In this document: piece by piece, positions 26,077 to 38,722 of the stretch
Layout of the letters: the number at the start of each line of letters is the position of its first letter
How positions within the stretch are numbered: position 1 is the stretch's first letter
Origin: Pegea sp. RAD2-039
Taxonomy: Eukaryota; Chordata; Thaliacea; Salpida; Salpidae
Length of the DNA: 64,000 nucleotides
Assembly (NCBI GenBank): GCA_034620365.1
Contig: JAQGEQ010000380.1
Location: 558,001 to 622,000, forward strand
Direction: 5' to 3'
Notes under the pieces: model-generated
What the model was told of the DNA's origin: nothing
Database searches by the model: none
What the model saw: only the letters and a program-made list of their open reading frames with translations
Program-made: the position numbers and the translations under genes

Positions 26077-26799
26077 TCAACTTATCTTTTTCCTATCGAT
26101 GTACATCATTTATTTTTATAGTAAGAATTTTTATCATGTTTATTATTTGAAGAAGATTTCGACAGGAACCCTCTGTGCAATCTACAAATACTTGATCAAG
26201 AAAGTTTGTGAATCAAAAGTAGTGATAAAATAGAACATCTAGTAATAGAACCCGTGAAGTACTACATTTTTTGCTGTCTCTTACTACAAACTGCTAACTT
26301 TTGCTACATAATTTCGAAACCTACATTATCGATCATGATTTTTCGCTTCACTATTTGTTCAAATTAAATGCACAATAAAATCGAAACGTTTCAACTTTTA
26401 TTTTGTTAAAATTTAAAAAACGTCTTGTTCGGTATTTTTGAAGAACAGTATTTTAAAACAGATTTAAAATTAAATAGATGTAGATTAGATAGACATTTTC
26501 CAATTCCATCGCTCGTAACTAATTTTAATTTGCTTGCAATTAATGCAAAAAGACATTCTGCTGTGGAAATATCGAGTTAACAAGAAGTTCTTGTGACATT
26601 GAGCTACTTAAAGTTAATCTCGGAAAAAGTACAAACAGCCTGTTAGTTTGCTGAAGTTTATTCTGAGATGTAAACTTTTATAACTTATTATTCTTACTAA
26701 CATTTATCTGTTGCAGATTAGATTAAGGTTGATGTAAGATGTCGATGAATTGATACAAAAGCTTCAGCAATGTTTTCATTCTGTCAAGATTAAAAAAGA
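26077..26799. other. Convergent 3' intergenic of DGCR8 and THADA
   Basis: This 0.7-kb spacer separates the stop codons of two convergent genes and contains no coding sequence. Its main feature is the paired poly(A) signal palindrome at 26374-26402, listed separately. Confidence 0.7.
26374..26402. terminator. Bidirectional poly(A) signal palindrome
   Basis: AATAAAA on the plus strand (26374-26380, for DGCR8) and TTTTATT (26396-26402, the same signal for THADA on the minus strand) flank a perfect 10-base palindrome, GAAACGTTTC (26383-26392). The two arms are almost symmetric, with one extra base on the right, so a transcript from either strand meets AATAAAA before the palindrome. The signal is 298 bases after the DGCR8 stop and 398 bases after the THADA stop, normal 3' UTR lengths. 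Function is inferred from the hexamers; no cleavage site can be seen. Confidence 0.65.
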
Positions 26800-29700
26800 T
26801 TACAATTGAAAATAGAAATCGCTGTCAACCTGTTTCAAATATTTCAAAAGTTGAATAATTTGATTAATTTCTTCATGATCTTCATCATAGTTCACTATTT
26901 TCATCATTTTTTGCAGAAGTCGAAAAAATTGAAGAGAACAGATTGAAAATTCAGTGATTTCTACTAAATTCATTTCTGAAATACAAATTAGTAGTTTAAT
27001 TGAAGACTCGTTCACAAAACTTTCAGAATTTCAACAAAAACAACTACATAAAAAAACTTTCATATTTTACCATTTCTGCTACAGTTTAGCAAGCGAGGTA
27101 AAATTTGCAATTTCTCTTTTAACATTTTCGACCACCAAAAAATATTTTCATGATTCAAATTTGTTGGCAATTTTTCAAAAGCTGTCTGTTCAAAACAATT
27201 TGAAAATTATAAATTAACAAATTAATTATTTGAAGTTTTCACATATTCACATTTATATATCACGATTTTACAAATTACATCAACTAACTAATAGAAATTT
27301 ATTCAGTTAATAAATGAAACCAAAAAACTTTCTGAATTTAGTCACCAATAAGACAGGTTGTAGATAGTCCACAATTTTCCATTTCTCAATGTACAAATTA
27401 GAGCGCTGTTTCTCGAATAAGCGATCACTTCAAAATAATTTCTTTTAAATTTCATATAAAAATTCATTAATCAAATTATTTACTAGTTGATAAGCTGGTT
27501 GATTTATTTTTAACAAAAAAGATACAAACCGGTTTTTTGGTGTTACTTGGAGATAAAAAGCCTTGAGTAAACTTTCAAATATCAAAATGTGATTAATACA
27601 ATTATTTTTTGATATAAACTCCAAAAACATCTAAAATAAAAAAATCAGTTGAAAAGATGTAACCAAATTGATGAAATAGAAAAGTACCAAAGTTGAAAGT
27701 TCAGAATTCATAACTAAGCCTCTTTCCAACTCATTATTACTGATGTTCAAAGTCGGTACAGTGGAGCAAGATAATTTTCTTATCTCAACATCTTCATCAT
27801 TTAGTAAATAAAGACATGCTATTATGATTTTTGAGTACAAATCCTCCTGAAAGGTTTGATAAGCGTAAAATAAATCCGTTAATTCCAAACAGCTTTGAAC
27901 GATCTTACCAAGCAGCATGAAACAGAGATGGTTGGATGCTGGTGCAAGGTCAAGAGATAATTGGCTGCTTTCATCGAATGTGCAACTGCCAAGCGAAAAG
28001 ATTCTGAAAGTTGCTCAAAAGTCGGATCAGTTAGAGCTAAATCTATCCACGAATTAAGCACTAAGCTCCAAGTTTCTTGGGACACAATATCTTGGAAACA
28101 AGATGAAATAATTTGCGACAGAAGTTGGATTTGGGAGCATTTCCAGCTTGAATGTTTCTTGCAGGGAATCGATTTCATGGAAAACTTCATCACAAGATCA
28201 TTAAAATTATTTTGTAGAAAAAAATCTTTCATTGTTTTGATGTTTGGGATTTTAAGAAACATAATCATCAAATCTGTTCCTTTTCTTTGGATGCTATATG
28301 ATCTTACAGAGTCTTGTGAAAGTACAATTATCTTCCAAATATTTTGAAGACTTTTAGTACACAATGAAGAGGTTTCATTCAAAGATTTTGAGAACAAATC
28401 AAGTCTAGAGTCTAAGATAATTAAATCATTATTTTGAAGATGATCATCAAATTCAACTTGTTCCATTAAAAAGATACTTTGTCGGATTAAATGTTTGCAT
28501 CCAACCTACAAAAGACATCTTATCAGTGATCAACATCAAACAGTTTAAATAATTATTTTCAGCAAACTCAAAAAACATCTTTTAAACGATCCAAGTAAAC
28601 AACTGACCTGATTTAATATTCCTTTTTGAGATAAAAACTTTTTTATGAGAGGCAAAAGAAGATTTCTTTTGATCTCCATCTCTTTAACAAAATCTTTCAA
28701 TGATTGAATCAATTGAATATAAAGAGCTGCCGTCAAAGCACAAGGATTTATACAAGGATCAACAATCCATATCAAGTCCCATATCTTATCTGCAAGCTTT
28801 TTAAGAAGATAATCTACATCAGAAGATTGGATGTTGATCTTAACAAGCAAAATCATCATCTTCATCCAGCCATGAATGAAGTTTTGTGGAAGCAAACATC
28901 CGGCTGAAGATTAAAAAGTCTTTGATAAAAGAAGAGCTGGAGTAGAAAGATCGTACAAACTTTTTTTGGATGCAGACAAATCTTCTAAGAAATACAAAGA
29001 CTCTCTGATAGAGTCTTGAGCACAATGAAGAGCAATAAAACATCTAGATGCCGCGGAGGAGATACTGCAACGTCGATTTTCAATCAGATGTTTTATTTGA
29101 TTACAGATGAAACAGTAATCCGGATTGGTTGAGAAGGAAGTGAGGTTGCCTCCTCCACATTGAAGATGAGACAGGAGTGAGAGAAGAGGAAAGATCCGAA
29201 CATCCTTATCAAAGTCACTTGAAAGAATATCACGTGACAAGGCCAGAACATCAAAATACTGTGAGAAGAACTCGTTGGTGGTGAGAAAGCTGCTATTAGT
29301 ATCGATATGCTTTTGACCAAGCATTCTGGTTGAGATGGCACCGAACAGCTGAGTTCCAGCATTCCTAATTACCCAGATCTTCGATCTCATACATTCAAAA
29401 GAAGTTTCTAAAGTAGACACCAGTAAATTAGAAGAATGAATTTGTAAGGCTAAAGTGGAATCTGAGAAGATGGCTTTGAGGATGTAGATGGCGTCTACTT
29501 GCTGCATATCTCTCAGACTGAAGTCCTCTTCATGGATAGTCAAAGAAATGATTTGAAGTTTGCTGACTACTTGAATCAGCTGGTTGAGATTTGTGTTGGT
29601 CTTTACAAATGATGCAAGAACGGCTTTAACCAGAAGAGGAAGACCAGCTGATCTTCTGGTGATTGTAGATCCGGCCGCCATCTCACGTTGGCCATCAACT

Positions 29701-32700
29701 TGTTCTAGCGTCGACATCATCTGATGTAGAAGTTTCACTGGGATATCTTTCACCTTCTGATCTTTACATTTGTTCATCTTACAAAGAAGGTTTAAAAGTG
29801 ATTCAAACGCGCTCTCAATAGCTCCACGATGTCTACAAAAAGATAAGATGCTCACAAAGGTCCTGCTCAATCTCAACAGAAGATCTTCATCAATTGGATT
29901 CGCTGATGTGAGTAAGAAAGATCCGGCTGAATCAAGAAGAGCTGCTCCATTTTTAATTGAGAGCCAGGAGCAAGCCAAAAGCTGTTCATGATCATCACTA
30001 AGCTGAATGTGTTCAGAATCAGAATGTGTTCAGAATCAGAGATGAGAAGTTTGGTGATCTTTAAATTAATCTCTTCAAAATCAGCAGATCCAATCAAACA
30101 AGAAGAATCTTTTGGATCAGAACAACTGAAGACATTAGTGAGAAAAAATTGTATGATTTCATCAACTAGTTGAATAATTTGATTAATTAAAAAAGCAAAA
30201 TTAGTTTGAGATTTGATCTTTCCAACTTCTTCAATAATATATGAAAGAACAATCATAAAACCATAAGGACTTCTCTGAAATATTGATGAGATATTTTGCT
30301 TCAATTCAGAGAAACAACTTTTCAACTCTAAATAAAATTGCTCAGTAATTTTGATGGCTTCGTCAATTTGATGTCTTTTAAGTAGACATAAAACTGAATA
30401 TTTGCCAAACAGACCTCCAATTTCAGCAGTTTGTTGTCTCAGAGCAGGAATCATGTGATTAGCCTGTTGGTTCATGTACACGAAACACTGTGTAGGTTGT
30501 GATAGGACGAAATGGTCGTAAATGACTTGAGCTGAAATTTCTCGAATATTTGAAATGTCGTCTGTCATTAATTGAAAAAGATGAGAAAGTAGTTTGCCAT
30601 CGGCTGCAAAATCCAAGTTTTTGAAAAGTAATTCCTACAAATTAAAGAACTTTAATTGGTGAACACAAAAACAAATTCGATGAATGATTTGACAAACCAA
30701 CCTTCTTCAAATATTTGTAATCTACCTCAGAAAACATTGCTTTTTTGCCAAGCACAAAGTTAAAAGACGGTCTACAAAACGCGTCCAGTATCAATTTAAG
30801 AATTGAAACAACCGTAATTTTTCTTTGATAGCAGGCAGCTGGTGTGAGTGATTCTAAACATGTTTCTGTCATCCATCTTATAAATTCAATGTTCTCAAGT
30901 ATAAGATGATCATTGATAACGTCGCTGTGTAACTCAGACTTCTAAACAAGTTTAAGAAGAATATAAGTTGAGATGTTAATTACAGAGATGAAATTGTACA
31001 ATTTTCACGAGTTGTAATATAAAGCAACCAAGTTGACGAAACTAGTTTGTAATTTACCGAACTTTATTCCAAAATTATGAAATTGAACAAACCTTTTGCT
31101 TGGCATGAGAAGTTATCGAAGATCTGATTCTGATGAGGATATTGCGAATATTTAAAATCAGGTTATTACGAAACGATGGGTTGTCCGAAGTCAGATTAAG
31201 TGGAAGATGTTCCTTCAATATTGATATGTCTTCCAAGGATATCAGCTCATTAGACAAGGAACAAATAATTGAGAAAGCACAGTCCCGAGTTTCATCACAT
31301 AAGGACTTAATGGAGGTAGATATGAACTGTTTATATTGAGCAGTTGAAACTTGGCAAAGATGCAAGCATTTAATAGCTTCAATTCGAGATCGAATATCTA
31401 ACTGTTCGTTTTCCACTAAGGACTTAAATTGTTTTGGTACAACTTTTATAAGAAGCGGAAACCAACTTCGAAACAAAGCTTGTCTTATTAACTCATTTTT
31501 TGATTTGATAATCTGAAGCAAACAAGGTAGAAAAAATTGTGACCATTTTCTCTCAGCTTGTTCAGGTTCGAGAGATTTTGGAAAACTACTTTTTAGGATA
31601 TTGAAAAATGTTTTAGAAACAGCTGCAGTCAAGCTCATGAACTCCAAACAAGGTATTAGAGATGTTAAAAAATCTTCTTGTAAGCTCAAAATCATATCTG
31701 CTCCTAAATCTTTTATGAGGATGTTAAGTAGACGATATTTACCACATATGAAAGCTGATTGTTCAAGAAGATGCTTTACAACTTTAATGGCGAGCTTTTG
31801 TTTAGTTTTATCTGATTTTAGAACATATTTAAACATATCTTCAACATAATCAGGTATTTTTGTCACCTACAAATGCAATAAATAATCAAACTACAAAAAC
31901 CAAGAAGTATTTATAACATTTACTTGACTATCCCAATTATGATAAATCAGATGAAGACTTCTATCAACTAAGCAAGGTTCAATTTCATGTATATCTAAAT
32001 CTGTACTTTTTGAAAAATTTACTAAAACTTTCCACCATTGAAGTAAAACTGAAAACAGAATAATTTTGTCAAAATAAATTAGTAGTGTTTTTATAGTTTA
32101 AATCTAACTAATTATATATTTTCAAAGCTATCATAAAAACTAAGTATTTTGCAACTTTGAAAATACTAAAATGTGCCAGACTATAAAAGCTGACCTCACC
32201 GTTAAATGAAATATACTGAAACTTTCCTTCTTTCAGGCAAATATGTTCTAAAATTTCAAAAGTAACTTTAAGGTTTGTAGCAACTGAGCTGGAATCAAAT
32301 AATATATCACAAGAGGAACAAAACAGAGTCCCATACAGCACCCATAATGCTACAATCGGTTTTTCTTGAAACATACCAAGCTCTTTAGATGACAACCTTA
32401 TACTGAATAAAATCTGTGGATAGTGATAGATAGAGTTATTTGTAGTACAATTTAAATTGGAATAAGAACTTACCTCTTTCTCATCAAAATGTTTTCCTGA
32501 AAACAGAAATTGTAATAAGTCAACTAATGGGTCAGCAGATGAAAATTTAGTAACAGTAAATCCAATACAGTTGCCACAAGTACGTAAGACGTCTTTACTC
32601 AACTTCTGAAATCAAGGAACAATAACTACATTAACGAATTCATGCAACAAACAACTTAATGAGCTATAATTTCAAATAATAAGTTATTAAAATAAAGAAA

Positions 32701-34959
32701 AGTTGCAAAATGAAGTCAATTTTACAAAATACTCATTTTATCACCTAATAAGCATCTTAAATATTAAGTTTATATCAAAATGTGATAGAAAATATTGAAA
32801 CAAGGTAATAGTATATTAATTATGAATATAAACTTTTTTGTTAAAAATATGATTTTAATCAACAGCATAATAGTTTTGAAAATAAGAATAGTTTAATTTG
32901 TTATTTACTTACTTCATCATTGGCTAAAATTGTCAATACGGTTATGAAGCAGCATTTAAATATTTCAGCAAAATCTGTTTTCATTAGATAGTGATCCACA
33001 AATAACTTGTGCTTTTGTAATATCTGTAATAAAATGTCCTTTGAATTGTATATGAATACTTTAAACTGTATATGAGTTTATTATTGATTTATAAAAACTA
33101 TCAAATTATTAAGTCTTCAATATTAAAACTTTTTATCTATATTTATTTATCAAAAACTTATAAGATTGAAACTTACCATCATGAATAATTTTAAAAATTT
33201 ATTTAAATCATTTTCATTTAACGGTTGCGTTTCAAATGAAGAAATCAACCAATCATTCATATTATTAAGGATCATAAACACAATATCAGGATTGAATGAA
33301 AAATCAGTTAAACCTTCCAACACATCACACCAAAACGCTGCCGTTTCAGGGGTAATATCTAATAACCAGAAATATTGAAATGTTTTAATGAATATATATA
33401 ATAAAGTTATTTTAAACTACATAATTATGACCAGTCAAATTTTAAATATATAAATTTTCTCAAATTTGATAACAAATTTAACAAAATAAAAACTTGCTTT
33501 TATTGTTTAAGCTTTCTTCTGCATTTTTCATTAATATTACTCCAAAATTAACCACTTTTTTCCAAATTGAAACCCCCTAAAAGAGAAAACTTCGATTAGA
33601 TTATTAATACCCTATAAAATATTCCATCTATATTTATTCATAACTTATTTTGAAGATTTCTAAAAAAGTAATTAGGTTATTTATAGTTTTAAAAATTCTA
33701 TTTATACAATTTTTGATACTTAATTATAAACATTATATATTAAATATTAATTTATTTAAATATGTTCAAATATTAAATTATATAAATATACTGTGCATGA
33801 GAGAAAAAATTGATTGGTGTTAACCAAACAAATCAATTAACCAATGACTTCAGAAGACTTTATAGACAAACAAATATACAAACCTTTAAAACAATCTTAA
33901 ATATCTTATCAGAGTCATTTGCAGAGAGAGAAGATATGAGATGTAAGACTTTCACGTTGATATCATTTATATCATTATGTCTCCATGTTTTTAACCAGAT
34001 GTCATTTAATAAAACTTTTCTATCACCAGACGTTTTGTCAAACAAAAGCCTTCAAATAAAATATATTTTGATTAGTTTTACATTTTAGAAATTAAAGTTG
34101 TCCAAAATAGCCACAGAACCAACTAAATATTTGATTTAATGAGAATTAATTAATAACTGCTAACTTACTTTATATTAAGCTTTGTATCTTCTATTATCTT
34201 GCTTGAATTCATAAGATTTTCAAATTCTCTAATATAAAATACTCAAATTAATTTAGCTAATGTTTTTTTAATGATGTTTTAAAAACAATTAAAATTAAAG
34301 AATTATCCGAAAAAATTTATTATCAAAAAGATTTTACAATAAACTACAATATGTTAGATAAATAATAAAAAAAAACTATTTTAAATCTTTTTATGAATTA
34401 CATGAAAACTTAAGATAAATTATAATCTAAATATGATATAAGTTTATAATAAAAGAAATTTTTTACTTTTTTAAAAAATTGCTATCATAACACATGTTGA
34501 TACGATTATAAAAAATCCCCTTTAAAGAAAAATGATTTATTTAATTAAATATAATTTTTCAAATCGGCAGTACAACATAATGTATTAAACGAGCATAGCA
34601 CCAGTAAAGTAAAATGAATATTTAAACTAAAATCTTCAGAGTTTTTCCCTATTGAAGTTGCTAATAGACATTTTATTTAATATATTTGCTTTACTCAAGT
34701 GGTCATAATTAACAAACTTTTCACTAATCCCAACTTGGAACTAACTTTTGATAAGTTTTAAAATACTTCCATATTATTTAGTCAGCTTCCTTTATTAAAT
34801 CTTGTTTTAGAAGCATAGAACCTGATCTGGGTTTCTTGTGCCCATTCCTGTTTGCTTTGGTACTGAATATATTTATTTTCGAGTCGTAATAAACAAAGTT
34901 ATATTATAATCCAATAATACCAAGTATTCATCTTTGTAAGCTCACTCATCGTTAGCCAT
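26800..34959 (-). CDS. THADA: THADA (Trm732 family) HEAT-repeat protein, frame broken by 17-bp duplication
   Basis: THADA/Trm732 proteins are large alpha-solenoid proteins; yeast Trm732 works with Trm7 in 2'-O-methylation of the tRNA anticodon loop. Nineteen exons in order: 34959-34946, 34228-34169, 34049-33884, 33576-33483 (donor uncertain), 33358-33177, 33023-32913, 32605-32474, 32413-32200, 32048-31924, 31866-31093, 30941-30702, 30634-28961, 28903-28608, 28505-27909, 27846-27688, 27630-27530, 27427-27346, 27185-27071, 26975-26800. Phases match throughout if one copy of a 17-base direct repeat (30006-30039) is discounted; the product would then be about 1764 residues, against about 1950 in vertebrates. 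As given, the frame shifts near residue 900 and ends about 50 residues later. Family signatures are IRWMTETCLESLTP, TRRSAGLPLL, VWVIRN-like KIWVIRNAGTQLF and TTNEFFSQYF in the large exon, plus FIHGWMKMM and AFEKLP..N near the end. N-terminal exons are assigned by phase and position rather than strong similarity. Confidence 0.9.
30006..30039. repeat. 17-bp exact tandem duplication inside THADA exon 12
   Basis: aatgtgttcagaatcag occurs twice back to back (30006-30022 and 30023-30039) with no mismatch. Seventeen is not a multiple of three, so the THADA frame upstream (KLLISDSEHI) and downstream (QLSDDHEQLLACSW) cannot be joined with both copies present, but join perfectly with one. The exon is 1674 bases; 1657 would satisfy the required phase (0 in, 1 out). 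Confidence 0.95.
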
Positions 34960-36675
34960 AGAAGAAATATCCTTTTGTTTTACGCACCAACAGTGTTTGC
35001 ATTCTTTTTAGTAATTTTTTCATGTAGTATTTGAAAATTTAAAATGTTGTATTAAATTTAAAAAATAAATTAAGTTTATCTTCTTTATTAATTACACATA
35101 TTTTGGTGAGAGTTTTGTCAAATAGAAAATAGATGAAAAGGAAATTAAGAAACATTTTAAACTGAAAACCTAACATTAATAAGAATTATGATTAAGGATT
35201 TGTTGTCAATCTACAAGCTATTTATGACTAAAATTTATTATTCAATATAACGGATTTTAGAAAGTAAAATATTAGAAAAATTAATAAAGAACTTATAAGT
35301 CTGAGTATAAATTGTAGATGTTATTTGGTTTGTAAAGGTTTTAACTATTTTAATGTAACATAAAATTAATCTTATCTCAAACAACATTTTTTATCAATAA
35401 CTAAACATGAAAAGGTTATAGTTACAAGTTTAGTTTTCACTCGTATAACAAACAAACATTTGTTTACTTTTACTACAAGCAGCTTCCTAGAAAGTTTCTC
35501 GAGGACAAAAACAAAAAATTATTTTGTTACTTGACTTTAAATTGTCCAAACTAGTTTTTACTACTTCAAAAAGCTTTATGAAAAGTTTGAAAAACAAACT
35601 AATCTTTTTAAAAAATACTTCTAGAGTCTTTATTAGCTGGAATATGGGGCGAAAACGCAGCAATAAATCACTATAATCGTTGATTAAAGTCATAAATTAT
35701 CAATAAAAATTTTCATTTTCACGAATTTTTTGAGTGACATTAATTAAAAATGGTAGAAGCTAATAAATAAGGTGGGTGAGCTGTAGTGTTAGTGATGTAG
35801 TTTTTGAAAGTTTTATAAAATTTATTATTTAGATTGTTAATAAATTTGTTTGTTTGGAGAATTTTTAAATCTAATCATTTTTAAATTTAAAAGTTAATTT
35901 TTCAGTTATCTCGAATTGAAATTTAAAGTTTTAGAAAACAGTAAAAGAAAAGATTTTATATAAACTAAATAGTTAAGTGATAAAAAAGCTTCTTAATGTT
36001 ATAATTAAGAAAAACAAACTAATGATGATATTGATTAAGGGATGTACAAAGTTGATGAGTCATAAACTATCAAAACTGTCTTTAAATTATTCGTAAACTT
36101 ATTATGGAGTAGTTTCTAGCTTGTACTTTTGAAATATTTAAACAAAAACGCTTTCAACAAAATTGTTAAGTTCATCTCAAATATTTTAATTTAATTTTGT
36201 GTTAGTATGAATGCTTAAAAAATCAACTCAAATATCTTCTTTTGCAAAGAAATATTTGAAAAGAATCGAATAAATAAATGATAAGTAGAGAAAACTGATT
36301 TACAACAACAACTTTTGCTTATAAAAGGAACTAAAGTTAAAGGTTAAGAGCAATATAAGTTATTATTACTAAATGTAAGAAATTTGATGAAATTTTCAAA
36401 ATATTATAAGATTAGCAAACAATCAATCATATCACAATTGTAAAACCTACATTTTTGGAAGTTTAATAAAAATAAACAATTGAAATATGCCGAAAAGAAA
36501 AATAAAGAAAAACGCTTTTTCTGAAAGAGGTTGTCGGGTTTTGGTCATCTATTATTCGAAATTCTTCTTTTGTTTCATGAAGAGAAAGCGGAGTTGCTGA
36601 AACTCATCAACAAAAATAAATTATAGAGGATAGCTGAAAGTATCTATAAGAGCTAATTTCTTTGCTTTAAATATG
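34960..36675. other. Intergenic between THADA and FAM3-like gene
   Basis: Mostly A-rich on the plus strand, consistent with THADA promoter and FAM3-like 3' flank on the minus strand. A minus-strand open frame at 35693-35487 is repetitive (Phe/Leu/Lys) and has no usable splice context. A 38-codon plus-strand frame starts at 36487 (MPKRKIKKNAFSERG) and is noted among the findings. Confidence 0.4.
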
Positions 36676-38722
36676 TTACGACTTAGAAAAAGGTGGAACA
36701 CAGCCTTCAATAGTAATAGCTCCAGGCCAATCACCATACTTGTTTGTTTCTTTATTATTCACCATATGCTGTTGAAAAAAGCGTGTTGATATCAGCAACT
36801 TTTGAGGATATCTCTACTAACTGCTTCATGTGCTTCTTTTAGTGATTTTCCTCCAACAAAGATCCAGTTATCTCTAAAACCCAAAGTTTTAGCCTTTTTA
36901 CTGCCTAAACCTCCCAACATAGTCCTTGCTTCATCATCTAATCTGTACAAATCATTTGTAACTGATCAATTATAAAATTTAAACTTTTCATAAAAAGCAT
37001 CTCATACCTGGATGCAGCATCATCATATGAAGAGATTAAGACTATATGGTGATCTTCAACTTCTCTTAAGAATGCTTTTAGATCAGTGCTGTCTGTAACA
37101 ATAGAAGGAAACAAACACTTTAGTAGGTCGCAATACTTTCTTTTAATTAAAGACTTTTTCATGATCATAATGATAATAAAAACAAGATGAACAATTTAGT
37201 TAAATAGGGTAACTATTCCCTTCTCCACTTCATCAAAATCTATCGCATCTTTTAAAATTTTGTTAAAAAACAAGATTTAACTAATTTCCATGTCAAGTGA
37301 TGTAGCACTGTCACTTTACTCATCTTCTTCTTCTATTTTTTACATATAAAACTGTTTGATTTATAATCGGATTTATTCTTCTAAGGTGTCCTTATTCTTC
37401 TTTATTAATATTAAATTGTGATACCTAAGACCTTCCAGTTAGTTTTTTACTCATAATATTTGTTTTGTGTCAGCTATAAAAGCTGTTGAATGTGTCACTC
37501 GCAGCAACGCGTTGTATAAACAAACAGCACTTAATTGATACCAGTAATAAGGTTTCATCAACATGAAATTAATGTAATTGTAATCTTTTTGATTCGTTCT
37601 TAAATTGACATAATGCTTTTTATAGCTGAAGTGATTTACAGTATAATTAATTTGAAGTTTCGAGTAATGAAGAGACAAAATCCACTAAATACTTTTCAAT
37701 TATTATTGAAAACTACAAAAGAAATTTAATAATTTAAGTGACACAAAACTATTTGTTGAAAAATATCATTCTAAAGATCTTTATCAGACAAATGAAGACC
37801 CTATCGTTGCAAACAATTAGTTGGTAGAGTGTCTAACCTTTACTATATAAATCGAACACAGATGTTTTTTCCACCTTTCCACTCACACCATTAACTCTTG
37901 CAACATTCATTCCTCTATCCACATTATTCAATGAATTTTTCATTAATCTGAAATAAGTTGAATAAAAAATATCCTTTCTTGGGTAGTTACACTCACATGC
38001 TTCGATTAAAACAGATGCTAGGTCCAATCACATTGGCAGCTCCTGAAATAACTTTAAAGTCCATCTGATTATCAGGACATGGTGTAGTTGAGCAAGCAAC
38101 TCTGCTTTGCATATCTGATCATTTGATACAGAATAGAAATTTGTTAATTAATATCATTTTGAATTGTATGAATAACAAAAAAGTCAGTTTTGAAATTGGT
38201 TAAATAAACTAACCAAAGAAGAAAGTATTTTGAAGATTAGATGATTCAGCAACTCACGTAAACCATTTCTACTTGAGTCCCACTGGCTTTCTGCTTTTTT
38301 CAGTATGTCTTCATCAATTAATTCATCTGGATCTTCAACCCGCTTCCATTCTTGTTGCTCTGTAGATAAATCAACAACAAAATCACATCTGATGAAAGTA
38401 AACAAAAACCATTCATCTCAGCAGAAAAAGTTGTTGTTTAATTCAGGACTGATTAGAATTTTCTAAAATCATCTATATTTCAAACTATAGGTTAGCTTTT
38501 TCAAACAAAATCTACAAAAGGTTTTTATAGAAAATATGTAAAGAAATCAGTCAGGAAACCTTTTAATGCTGATTCTTGTACAGCTGTTTTCTTGATAGAA
38601 AGATTTGAGTAAAGATCACGATAAAGATTAAATGTATACCAAAACAACAAAAATATGACCAGAAAAAGGAATATCCGAATACCTTTTAAAAGTTTTAATT
38701 TTATTAATTGTAAACAAATCAT
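36676..38722 (-). CDS. FAM3: FAM3/ILEI-family secreted or membrane-anchored protein
   Basis: FAM3 proteins (FAM3A-D; FAM3C is ILEI) are secreted cytokine-like proteins with a compact lectin-like ILEI fold. Seven exons keep frame: 38722-38560, 38359-38258, 38114-37997, 37947-37838, 37092-37008, 36942-36822, 36768-36676, giving 263 residues (family about 225-235; the excess is an N-terminal linker). Residues 15-31 form a hydrophobic segment after a Lys-rich N-terminus, fitting a signal anchor, followed by an acidic stalk. The ILEI domain begins near residue 95 with CSTTPC, then [67 protein letters not shown] and EGCVPP. The conserved cysteines of the domain are present. The last intron (36769-36821) is only 53 bp; reading through it gives an early stop after DILKSC, so splicing is required for the conserved tail. 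Which vertebrate paralogue it matches cannot be decided. Confidence 0.92.

Noticed and set aside
27961..28347. 128-codon plus-strand open frame
   Set aside because: It is the complement of THADA exon 14, whose minus-strand frame has family similarity and splice sites.
28911..28920. In-frame TAA in the THADA coding region read as a second inactivating mutation
   Set aside because: A 57-bp GT..AG intron (28904-28960) with fitting phases removes it, so it is not evidence of decay.
35487..35693. Minus-strand frame as a first exon of THADA
   Set aside because: A short exon at 34946-34959 supplies ATG and the correct phase; the 35.5-kb frame is Phe/Lys-repetitive with no fitting donor.
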